Assembly (NCBI GenBank): GCA_029821515.1
Contig: JALGTD010000075.1
Span: 1-7,218 of the forward strand
DNA from: Candidatus Zipacnadia bacterium
Lineage (GTDB): Bacteria; Armatimonadota; Zipacnadia; Zipacnadales; Zipacnadaceae
DNA length: 7,218 bases
Direction: 5' to 3'
Shown here: piece after piece, positions 1 to 6,383 of the stretch
Layout of the letters: the number at the start of each line of letters is the position of its first letter
How positions within the stretch are numbered: the stretch's first letter is position 1
The notes under the pieces: model-generated
The model's input: only the letters and a program-made list of their open reading frames with translations
Databases searched by the model: none
What the model was told of the DNA's origin: nothing
Program-made: the position numbers and the translations under genes

Positions 1-1032
1 CATCTGTCTGACCGCAATCATCCCCAGTACAACCCCCAACAGGTTCAGCGGTGGGGCAATCCAGTTCTGCGCACATATCAGGCTATTGATGAGATTGTCG
101 GCCAGTGGCGAGAGCTGGCCGGTAACGACACTGTCATCATTATCGCCTCCGACCACGGTGCAAGCCTCTATAATCGCGGGCGCACCTATATGCCGAACCT
201 GCTGCGAGCGGCCGGGCTGACCGTGGATAAGCGGCCTAAGCTCGGGGCCACAGTCGCTGCGCTGGGCCGGAAGCTGGCTGAGCAGTTGCACCAATTGTTA
301 CCCAAGGCTGTCAAGATGCGGCTTTATAATAGCTCATTGGGGCGAAGAGCGGTAGAATCGTTCTTTTCGCGACGCTTAACTGAGAATATTAACTGGGAGC
401 AAACGCAGGCTTACTCTTACTACTGGGAGACTGCCCCGTGGGTGAATCTGCACGGTCGCCAGCCACAGGGAATAGTCGCCCCCGGTTACCAATACGAGGA
501 AATTCGGGCGCAACTGATCGAGCTAATATCCTCGGCCCAGGATGCCGCCACCGGCCCGCCGGCTGCCAGTCGCATCTTCCGCCGCGAGGAGCTTTACCGC
601 GGCCCACACCTGGATGTCATACCCGACATAGGAGTCTGGTGGAATCAGCAGATCACCTTGGAGGGGCCTTTGATCGCCGACTTTGAGGGGCGCCGCCTGG
701 AGGTAGAGCCAGCTATCCCCGTACCCGGCATAACCGGCGGACATGCGCCCGACGGAACCGTAATTGTGTATGGGCCGGGAGTGCGCCGCGCTGCAAAGAT
801 TGAGCAGGCCCGCATTGAAGATATTGCTCCGACCGTGCTCAGGCTGTTGGGCCAGCCAGTGCCTGGCTACATGGACGGAGCGGCGCTGAATGAATGTTTC
901 ACTGAGCCGCTGCCGGTTAGCACTGATGCTGTGCCCGAAATCTTGGGTGATCAGCGCCAGCAAGGTCCGGCCTATCCGCCCGACGAAGAGGAGATAATCA
1001 GGGATCGACTGCGCAACTTGGGGTATCTATAA
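1..1032 (+). CDS. Alkaline-phosphatase-superfamily phosphohydrolase (type I phosphodiesterase/nucleotide pyrophosphatase-like), 5' end missing
   Basis: The frame is open from base 1 to the TAA at 1030-1032, giving 343 residues of the C-terminal part; the start lies left of the window. Visible residues include Ser-Asp-His-Gly at 50-53, the classic metal-binding motif of the superfamily, and a Gly-Gly-His at 246-248 that supplies a further metal ligand. Between them are a segment reading WVNLHGRQPQGIV and a RREELYRGPHLDVIPDIGV segment. Both resemble the COG3379-type predicted phosphohydrolases, as does the C-terminal IEDIAPTVLRLLG with PGYMDG. Family members are two-metal enzymes that hydrolyse phosphomonoesters or phosphodiesters. 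The substrate cannot be read from the sequence. The N-terminal nucleophile (Thr or Ser) is outside the window. I see no membrane segment in this part. The stop is 24 bases before the chosen hflX start and in the same frame, so co-transcription is likely. An internal ATG at 190 is not the start, because homologous sequence including the SDHG motif lies before it. Confidence 0.85.
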   Translation, partial: HLSDRNHPQYNPQQVQRWGNPVLRTYQAIDEIVGQWRELAGNDTVIIIASDHGASLYNRGRTYMPNLLRAAGLTVDKRPKLGATVAALGRKLAEQLHQLLPKAVKMRLYNSSLGRRAVESFFSRRLTENINWEQTQAYSYYWETAPWVNLHGRQPQGIVAPGYQYEEIRAQLIELISSAQDAATGPPAASRIFRREELYRGPHLDVIPDIGVWWNQQITLEGPLIADFEGRRLEVEPAIPVPGITGGHAPDGTVIVYGPGVRRAAKIEQARIEDIAPTVLRLLGQPVPGYMDGAALNECFTEPLPVSTDAVPEILGDQRQQGPAYPPDEEEIIRDRLRNLGYL

Positions 1033-1040
1033 CCGCCAGT

Positions 1041-1047
1041 GAGGAGG
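1041..1047 (+). promoter_or_regulatory. Ribosome binding site that decides the hflX start
   Basis: GAGGAGG lies 9 bases before the TTG at 1057. An in-frame GTG at 1039 overlaps this motif and has no comparable motif upstream at normal spacing. The phosphatase stop at 1030-1032 is in the same frame, so the start cannot be further upstream. Together these favour TTG 1057 over GTG 1039. Confidence 0.7.
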
Positions 1048-1056
1048 ACGGCAGAA

Positions 1057-2367
1057 TTGGCGTTTGACGAACAGATAATTGTTGGCCGTGAAGAGATTAC
1101 GCTGGAGCCGGAGCGAACAGTGCTGGTCGGCATCGAGAACTATTCGGGCGCCAGCCACTCAGCAATGCAGGAGCTGCTGCAACTGGTGCGGGCAGCCGGC
1201 GCTTCCGTGGTGGATGTGATCACCCAGACCCGCAGCAAGCCGCACCGGGCTACGTATGTGGGAAAGGGAAAGCTGGAGGAAATCAGAGAGGCAGTCAAGG
1301 CCAATGAGGCTGATATGGTGGTTTTCAATGCCACCCTCAAGCCGGCTCAGATCAACAATATATTGGATGTGCTGGACGAGTGGAAGGTGCTGGACCGAGT
1401 GGAGCTGATTCTGGATGTATTTGCCCAGCACGCCCGCAGCCGCGAGGGCAAGCTGCAAGTGGAACTGGCCCAACTGACATACCTGCTGCCCCGACTGGTC
1501 GGTCATGGCAAGATGATGTCGCGCATCGGCGGAGGCCGCGTGCTGGGCATTGGCGTGCGCGGGCCTGGCGAGACGAAGTTAGAGACGGATCGGCAGCAAC
1601 TGCGCCATCGTATCACTCAAGTCCGTCGCGAACTGGAAGAGGTGGCAAGCCGCCGGGATACCGAGCGGGAGGCGCGACGCCGCTCGGGCCTGCCAACAAT
1701 CAGTATTGTCGGCTACGCTAACGCTGGTAAGTCGAGTCTGCTCAATGCATTGGTTGGCTCACAAGAGGTCGAGGCCCACGACCGTCTTTTCGAGACCCTG
1801 GACCCGACCACTCGGCGCGTAGAGCTAGGAGAGGGCGTCAAAGTACTAGCCAGCGATACTGTCGGTTTCCTGCGCAATCTGCCGCCCGATCTCATTGCAG
1901 CCTTCCGCTCCACGCTGGAAGAGGCTGTACAGGCCGATATTATAGTTGAAGTGGTTGATGCCAGTGCCCCGGAGGCACTGGAGCAGCACCGCGCCAGCCA
2001 GCAAATCCTGGGCGAACTGGAAGCATTGGACAAGCCCTATATCGCTGCCCTCAACAAATGGGACCTGGTCGAGGACCCAGAGACCGCCTGGGAGCGACTC
2101 AAGCGCTTGCCCAATGCAATACCGCTGTCAGCAACCAATGGAATGGGGCTGGAAGAATTGAGAGAATGCTTGCGCGAGCTGGTCCGCAAGCGGCGCACCG
2201 CGGCGACGATTCGCCTGCCCTATAATCAATTGGACCTGCTGGATATGATCCATCAACGGGGCCACGTGCTTAGTCAGGAATATCAACCGGACTATGTGGA
2301 AGCACAGATAGAAGTAGATTCAGAAATCTTCGGCAAGCTGCAGCCGTTTGTCGTGGCCAAAAGCTGA
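1057..2367 (+). CDS. hflX: GTPase HflX, ribosome-splitting/rescue GTP-binding protein
   Basis: HflX proteins are cytoplasmic GTPases that bind the 50S subunit and split stalled or idle 70S ribosomes, notably after heat or antibiotic stress. From the TTG start the product is 436 residues, within the family's usual range. The N-terminal HflX domain (about 15-170) has the typical THATYVGKGK-like stretch (here RATYVGKGKLEEI), the LILDVFAQHA segment, REGKLQVELAQL, and the diagnostic GPGE at 169-172. The G domain follows: G1 GYANAGKS at 219-226 with Lys225, a G2-region TLDPTTR at 247-253, G3 DTVGF at 267-271, G4 NKWD at 333-336 and G5 Ser-Ala at 358-359. A short C-terminal domain ends at the TGA at 2365-2367. 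All G motifs are intact, so the enzyme should be active. The start is TTG at 1057, chosen for its strong GAGGAGG; the alternative GTG at 1039 would add six residues. It lies directly behind the phosphatase gene. Confidence 0.95.
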   Translation: MAFDEQIIVGREEITLEPERTVLVGIENYSGASHSAMQELLQLVRAAGASVVDVITQTRSKPHRATYVGKGKLEEIREAVKANEADMVVFNATLKPAQINNILDVLDEWKVLDRVELILDVFAQHARSREGKLQVELAQLTYLLPRLVGHGKMMSRIGGGRVLGIGVRGPGETKLETDRQQLRHRITQVRRELEEVASRRDTEREARRRSGLPTISIVGYANAGKSSLLNALVGSQEVEAHDRLFETLDPTTRRVELGEGVKVLASDTVGFLRNLPPDLIAAFRSTLEEAVQADIIVEVVDASAPEALEQHRASQQILGELEALDKPYIAALNKWDLVEDPETAWERLKRLPNAIPLSATNGMGLEELRECLRELVRKRRTAATIRLPYNQLDLLDMIHQRGHVLSQEYQPDYVEAQIEVDSEIFGKLQPFVVAKS

Positions 2368-2534
2368 CTGTGGAGCCGGTATAGCGCAACTGCGCCCCTG
2401 TGGTAGCTGCTTGTTCGTTGTCGGCCGTGTCACCCATTTGCGTTACCACACAATTCCAGATAGCACTGATCTGGCCGAACAGCGGAGCTCTTCACCGACC
2501 TATCTCCCCAATCTCACCGAAGTCTTCTTCTCAC

Positions 2535-2540
2535 AGGAGG
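2535..2540 (+). promoter_or_regulatory. Strong Shine-Dalgarno sequence ahead of a four-codon frame
   Basis: AGGAGG, extended to AGGAGGT, sits 7 bases before an ATG at 2548. It is a closer consensus match than the motif serving the protease gene itself (GAGGTGA). Since the frame it serves ends after four codons, it either starts a leader peptide, is a ribosome standby or binding site, or is a relic of an older start. Confidence 0.45.
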
Positions 2541-2547
2541 TATTAGT

Positions 2548-2562
2548 ATGGTTCGCGGATAA
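2548..2562 (+). CDS. Possible leader mini-ORF (Met-Val-Arg-Gly-stop) upstream of the protease gene
   Basis: ATG GTT CGC GGA TAA starts 7 bases behind a consensus AGGAGG and ends 84 bases before the protease TTG. It is in the same frame as the protease gene, but several in-frame stops lie between (TAA at 2560, TGA at 2581, TAA at 2614, TAG at 2629, TGA at 2638), so it is not a longer start for that gene. It could be a regulatory upstream frame. Equally it could be a degraded start or chance. Four residues carry no family signal, so only the quality and spacing of the ribosome binding site support it. Confidence 0.3.
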   Translation: MVRG

Positions 2563-2633
2563 CATACGACTACGCCGCTGTGAATCATATACAGTAACAC
2601 GGAGTATCAACAGTAAGCTCTTATGGCTTAGTT

Positions 2634-2640
2634 GAGGTGA
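2634..2640 (+). promoter_or_regulatory. Ribosome binding site of the Lon-like protease gene
   Basis: GAGGTGA lies 6 bases before the TTG at 2647. The in-frame TGA at 2638-2640, inside this motif, excludes any upstream start. The residues right after the TTG already match the family N-terminus (LRWVCDP), so the TTG start is effectively forced. Confidence 0.75.
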
Positions 2641-2646
2641 TTTGTC

Positions 2647-5079
2647 TTGAGCATCAATGACTTTGAAGTTTCCTTCCAGAAGCTGCGCTGGGTATGCGAC
2701 CCAGCTAGCCTGGGAATAGAGAGTACCGCTGAATTGGCGCTGGCAGCCGAGCCCATTGGCCAGGAGCGGGCCGTGGCTGCGGTTGACTTCGGGGCGACTA
2801 TTACCAGTGAAGGGTACAACATTTTTGTGCTGGGGCCAGTGGGGTCAGGGCGGACGACCCTTACCCGCCAGATGCTGGAGGCTATTGCCGCCGAGCAGCC
2901 GACGCCTTCTGATTGGTGCTACGCGCACAACTTCCACAATCCACGCTCGCCGGTGGCTCTACAGTTAGACCCCGGAGACGGACGACGGCTGGCCGATGAC
3001 GTTGACGAACTCATTGAAGATATAACCCAGGCCATCGAGCACGTCTTCGACAGCGACGAATATCAGGATCAGCGTGATGAACTCTTGCGTGAATTCCGCG
3101 AAGAGCGCGCCCGTGAGATGCAGGGATTTGAGAAGAAGGCGGAAGAGGCTGGCTTTACCATCGGACGCAGTCCCGGGGGTCTGGTTGTCGCCCCGGCCCC
3201 CGAAGGCAAGGTAATCACACCCGAACAGTACAAACAGATGAGCGAAGAAGAGCGCGACGAGTTAGACAAAAAGCGTGAGCAACTCCAGGACGAACTGGTG
3301 GATCTTGTGCAGGTAGTGCACCGTCGCGAGAAGGAAGCGCGCAAGGCCTTGCGGCAACTTGACCGGCAGACTATTCAATTCGCCACCAGCCACCTGATTG
3401 ACGACCTGATCCAAGAATACAAAAAATGCGAAGCGGTGGTCGAACATTTTCAGCAAATGAAAGACGATCTGGTCGAGAACGTCGCCCGTTTCCGTGACGG
3501 AGAGGAGCATACTCCGTCGTTCCCCGTTCCCGAGGCCTTTATCGGCGCTGCATACACGCCCTACGATCGATACCGGATTAATGCCCTGGTAACCAATGAG
3601 GGACTCGAAGGCGCACCAGTGGTCTTTGAAATGAATCCTACCATCGACAATCTGACTGGGGAGATTGAATACCAGACGCGGATGGGAGCGCTGACCACCG
3701 ATTTCACTATGATCAAGCCCGGCGCGCTGCACCGGGCCAACGGCGGTTATCTCATCCTGGAGGCGGAGGCAGTATTGCGTCGTCCCTTCGCCTGGGAAGC
3801 TCTGAAGCGCTGCCTGAAAAACCAGCAAGTTAAAATTGAGTCCATCCAGGACCAGGTCCGCATTATCTCCACGGTCAGCCTCGAGCCTCAGTCCATACCA
3901 CTGGACATCAAGGTGGTGCTCATTGGCACTCCCTTGGTCTATTACCTACTGTACCAGTACGACGATGAGTTCGGCAAGCTGTTTAAGGTCAAGGCCGACT
4001 TTAATACCATCATGGAACGCAATGACGAAACGATCCAGGCCTACGCTCAATTCATTGCGGCAAAGTGTCAGGAAGAGGATCTGCCGCCGTTCTCTGCCGA
4101 AGCAACAGCCAAGATTGTTGAGCACGGCGTGCGCACTGCCTCTGACCAGGAGAAGCTGACCACCAGATTTGTTGAGGTGCTGGACCTGGTGCGCGAATCA
4201 GCCTATTGGGCTGACCGTAATGGCAACGAGGACTTGGTGCAGGCCAAAGATGTCCAGAATGCCCTGGAACAGTTCATCTGGCAGTCTAACCGTATCGAAG
4301 AACGCCTGCTGGAGCTGATTGAGCAAGGGACATTGCTAATCGAGACCGAGGGCAAGGTTACTGGGCAGATAAATGGCTTGCATATTGCTGTGCTGGGCGA
4401 CTACATTATGGGGATGCCCACTCGCATTACCGTCCGCAGCGCGCTGGGCACTGCCGGAATTGTCAATATTGAACGAGAGGTGAAGCTGTCTGGCCCGTTT
4501 CATGACAAGGGTGTTCTAATACTCAGCGGCTACCTGCGGCAGAAGTACGCCTCCGACCAACCCCTATCCTGTGCCGCCAGTATCAGCTTTGAACAGAGCT
4601 ACAGCCAGGTCGAGGGCGACAGCGCCTCCTGTGCCGAGCTGATTGCCTTACTTTCCAGCATTGGAGGCGTTCCTGTGCGCCAGGACATTGCAGTTACCGG
4701 CTCAGTGGACCAACACGGTTCGATCCAGGCCATCGGCGGGGCCACCCAGAAGATTGAGGGCTTCTTTGCAGCCTGCAAGGTCAAGGGCTTTACTGGTGAG
4801 CAGGGCGTGGTGATCCCCGCTGCTAATGTGCGCAACTTAATGCTGCGCGAAGAGGTCGTCGAGGCAGTCGAAGCTGGTCAATTTCACATTTGGGCGGCAG
4901 AGACTGTTGACGAGGCACTCGAGATTCTGACCGGTATGCCCGCCGGCGAGATGGATGAAGAAGGCAACTACCCGGAGGGCAGCGTGCACAGGGCTGTCTG
5001 CGACCGATTGCAGCAGATGGCTGAGACGCTCAGAGAATATGGCCGCGGTGCCGCGAAAGAGGCCAAAGAAGAGAACTGA
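2647..5079 (+). CDS. ATP-dependent Lon-like protease (COG1067 / YcbZ-LonH-like class, AAA plus Lon Ser-Lys protease domain)
   Basis: Lon-type proteases unfold and degrade damaged or regulatory proteins, usually in the cytoplasm. The 810-residue product starts with a family-like segment (LRWVCDP, residues 14-20). A P-loop GPVGSGRT follows at 63-70, with Arg69 where the usual Walker A Lys stands. A charged helical, probably coiled-coil insertion spans roughly 120-250 and is richest at about 198-245. The Walker B-like strand is NGGYLILEAEAVL at 365-377, after HRA at 362-364. A sensor-1-like stretch VVLIGTPLVYYLL is at 423-435, then FKVKADF at 446-452. The Lon protease domain (about 565-775) begins LLIETEGK. 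Its catalytic Ser659 lies in EGDSAS and Lys702 in QKIEGFF. The 43-residue spacing equals that of E. coli Lon (Ser679/Lys722). There is no Lon N-terminal substrate domain, as expected for this class. Proteolysis looks intact; ATP use is probable, though the P-loop Arg leaves a question. The start is TTG with GAGGTGA. A convergent reductase gene lies downstream. Confidence 0.92.
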   Translation: MSINDFEVSFQKLRWVCDPASLGIESTAELALAAEPIGQERAVAAVDFGATITSEGYNIFVLGPVGSGRTTLTRQMLEAIAAEQPTPSDWCYAHNFHNPRSPVALQLDPGDGRRLADDVDELIEDITQAIEHVFDSDEYQDQRDELLREFREERAREMQGFEKKAEEAGFTIGRSPGGLVVAPAPEGKVITPEQYKQMSEEERDELDKKREQLQDELVDLVQVVHRREKEARKALRQLDRQTIQFATSHLIDDLIQEYKKCEAVVEHFQQMKDDLVENVARFRDGEEHTPSFPVPEAFIGAAYTPYDRYRINALVTNEGLEGAPVVFEMNPTIDNLTGEIEYQTRMGALTTDFTMIKPGALHRANGGYLILEAEAVLRRPFAWEALKRCLKNQQVKIESIQDQVRIISTVSLEPQSIPLDIKVVLIGTPLVYYLLYQYDDEFGKLFKVKADFNTIMERNDETIQAYAQFIAAKCQEEDLPPFSAEATAKIVEHGVRTASDQEKLTTRFVEVLDLVRESAYWADRNGNEDLVQAKDVQNALEQFIWQSNRIEERLLELIEQGTLLIETEGKVTGQINGLHIAVLGDYIMGMPTRITVRSALGTAGIVNIEREVKLSGPFHDKGVLILSGYLRQKYASDQPLSCAASISFEQSYSQVEGDSASCAELIALLSSIGGVPVRQDIAVTGSVDQHGSIQAIGGATQKIEGFFAACKVKGFTGEQGVVIPAANVRNLMLREEVVEAVEAGQFHIWAAETVDEALEILTGMPAGEMDEEGNYPEGSVHRAVCDRLQQMAETLREYGRGAAKEAKEEN

Positions 5080-5099
5080 GGAATGGCGGAGCGACGGAC

Positions 5100-5119
5100 A
5101 GGCACCTCCGGCTGTGCCT
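5100..5119 (+). terminator. Weak inverted repeat after the protease gene
   Basis: AGGCAC (5100-5105) and GTGCCT (5114-5119) form a perfect 6-base-pair stem with an 8-base loop, 20 bases past the protease stop. No run of T follows, so it is not a standard intrinsic terminator. It may affect the 3' end of the transcript, or be chance. Confidence 0.2.
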
Positions 5120-5184
5120 ACGACCATGGCGCGACCGCTATACGGTACTGGACCTAGCTTACACAACCTGGGCTTGTTTGCTCC

Positions 5185-5206
5185 CTATTTCGAGGTACTC
5201 GAATAG
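5185..5206. terminator. Hairpin between convergent genes, possible bidirectional transcription-end structure
   Basis: CTATTTCGAG (5185-5194), loop GTA, then CTCGAATAG (5198-5206) gives nine base pairs with one bulged T. It lies between the protease stop (5079) and the stop of the minus-strand reductase gene (5219), where a shared terminator would be expected. Neither side has a clear T tract, so a termination role is only inferred. Confidence 0.3.
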
Positions 5207-5218
5207 CCAGTAACGACA

Positions 5219-6319
5219 CTATTCGCTGAGTGCAGCGTGGCTCTCTTTCAGCCGCTCGATGATAGGGATATTCTGGGGGCATTTCTCCTCGCACTCTCCA
5301 CACTCGACACAGGCGGAAGCGTCCATCTTGCCCTGCTTGTTGTCGGGACCCAGTCTCCGATAGAGCTGTTTCGCATGTGTGGTCAGGCCCCATACCCTGT
5401 GGTAGTTCATCGCTGCGAAGATATCCGGAATCGCCACACCTTGCGGACAAGGAATGCAGTAGTTGCAGCCCGTGCAATAGAGTTCTGCCAGGCGCTTGTT
5501 CTCTTCCAGAGCATTCTGAATGGCTTGCATCTCTTTCTTCGAAAGTGGCGCTTCCCGGGAGGCAACAGCACAATTCTCTTCCACCTGTGCGCGGGTGTTC
5601 ATGCCAGAGAAAGCAATGGTGACGTTGGGGTTCGCCAACACGAATCGCAGGGCCAGCTCCGGCGTACTGATAGCCCCGGGGACCATTGATTCGATGCGCT
5701 GCGAAGCCATACCCAAACGCCCTCCGCCCACCGGGCCCATAATCTCGACACCCATCCCGGATTCGTGGGCATGGGCGATAACCTCCTCGTTAACTCGATC
5801 CAGGAGATTATACTGAAGGAGCATACCTTCGAAAACGCCGGTATCAATCAGCTTGATCATATTTTCTGGGTTATCATGACAGGAGAAAACCAGGTGGCCG
5901 ATAATGCCCTGGTCACGCGCCTTCAAGGCTTCTTTGTGCAGTTTGGGCTCGTAGACGCGCGTGTAGACGTCCCACCTTAGATCATGGACGACCTTGTAGA
6001 AGTCTATGTGATCGGTTTGGAGGCGTTCCAGTTGTGTTTCAAGCCGCTGCCACCATCCGGTCACCGTTTCATCTTTCCACAGTGGATTCTTGGTGGCGAT
6101 ATAAACTTGGTCACGGCGGTCTTTGATCGCTTGACCGACGTACTCCTCGCTGTGCCCTCCGCCGTATCCATAAGCAGAGTCTATGTAGTTAATGCCGAGA
6201 TCCATGCCCTGCCTTAACAGCGCCACAGATTCTTCCGGGTCATCAAAAGGCAAACGCATCCCACCGTATCCCAGCGCTGATACTATCTTGCCCGTATTCC
6301 CGTACTCGCGATATTGCAT
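5219..6319 (-). CDS. Aldo/keto reductase with C-terminal two-[4Fe-4S] ferredoxin domain (complete copy)
   Basis: The 366-residue product joins an aldo/keto reductase barrel (about 1-275) to a ferredoxin-like domain, the COG1453-type arrangement. The expected catalytic tetrad is present: Asp47 and Tyr52 in YIDSAYGYGGGHSEE, Lys77 in ATKN and His112 in FYKVVH. Two cysteine groups would ligate iron-sulfur clusters: Cys282/285/288/291 (CTGCNYCIPCP, with two rather than three residues before the last Cys) and Cys337/340/343/347 (CVECGECEEKCP). Family knowledge suggests NAD(P)H-linked carbonyl/alcohol chemistry tied to electron transfer through the clusters; substrate and partner are unknown. No signal peptide or membrane segment is seen, so it is probably cytoplasmic. 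The ATG at 6317-6319 is preceded two codons earlier by an in-frame TGA, so the start cannot be upstream by much. Its Shine-Dalgarno sequence is weak: GGGGA is about 14 bases away. It lies 64 bases behind a paralogous gene on the same strand, probably in one transcript. Confidence 0.9.
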   Translation of the reverse strand: MQYREYGNTGKIVSALGYGGMRLPFDDPEESVALLRQGMDLGINYIDSAYGYGGGHSEEYVGQAIKDRRDQVYIATKNPLWKDETVTGWWQRLETQLERLQTDHIDFYKVVHDLRWDVYTRVYEPKLHKEALKARDQGIIGHLVFSCHDNPENMIKLIDTGVFEGMLLQYNLLDRVNEEVIAHAHESGMGVEIMGPVGGGRLGMASQRIESMVPGAISTPELALRFVLANPNVTIAFSGMNTRAQVEENCAVASREAPLSKKEMQAIQNALEENKRLAELYCTGCNYCIPCPQGVAIPDIFAAMNYHRVWGLTTHAKQLYRRLGPDNKQGKMDASACVECGECEEKCPQNIPIIERLKESHAALSE

Positions 6320-6383
6320 TGCTCAACATCTCTTCCCCTATATGAGAATAGAACTTGCTTTCATCTCAACTTCGCGCTGGTCA

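Larger units (their letters stand above)
2368..2646 (+). other. 279-base intergenic region between hflX and the Lon-like protease gene
   Basis: This gap is long compared with the 24-base spacing upstream, so the protease gene may have its own promoter here. I found no convincing -35/-10 pair; TATACA at 2588-2593 is the best -10-like hexamer but lacks a -35 at proper spacing. No U-tract terminator for hflX is visible. The region contains the AGGAGG plus four-codon reading frame described separately, and a small inverted repeat TAAGC/GCTTA (2614-2618 and 2626-2630) just ahead of the protease ribosome binding site. TCACCGA occurs twice (2492-2498 and 2514-2520), probably by chance. Confidence 0.5.

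Noticed and set aside
190..192. ATG as a start for the phosphohydrolase
   Set aside because: The frame is open from base 1 and the metal-binding Ser-Asp-His-Gly motif lies upstream of this ATG, so the true start is outside the window.
523..963. A 146-codon antisense open frame within the phosphohydrolase gene
   Set aside because: It is fully contained in the opposite-strand gene, which carries family motifs throughout this stretch; the antisense product shows none.
2384..2395. GCGCA/TGCGC inverted repeat as an hflX terminator
   Set aside because: The loop would be only two bases, or the stem only four pairs, and no T run follows.
2588..2593. TATACA as a -10 promoter element for the protease gene
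   Set aside because: The bases 17 to 18 positions upstream bear no resemblance to a -35 box and there is no extended -10 TG, so I could not support a promoter call.
2348..2635. A 95-codon open frame spanning the end of hflX and the intergenic region
   Set aside because: It starts inside hflX in another frame, has no ribosome binding site, and its translation resembles no family I recognise. It is the gap read through rather than a gene.
3262..3828. A 188-codon open frame antisense to the protease gene
   Set aside because: It lies wholly inside a well-supported protease coding region and has no recognisable domain. Antisense open frames of this size are common in GC-rich genes.
5045..5056. 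CGCGG/CCGCG palindrome near the protease 3' end
   Set aside because: It lies inside the coding region with a two-base gap and is explained by Arg, Gly and Ala codons in GC-rich sequence.
5237..5689. Plus-strand open frames opposite the complete reductase gene
   Set aside because: The minus-strand frame encodes the iron-sulfur cysteine groups and conserved barrel residues here; the plus-strand products have no family features.
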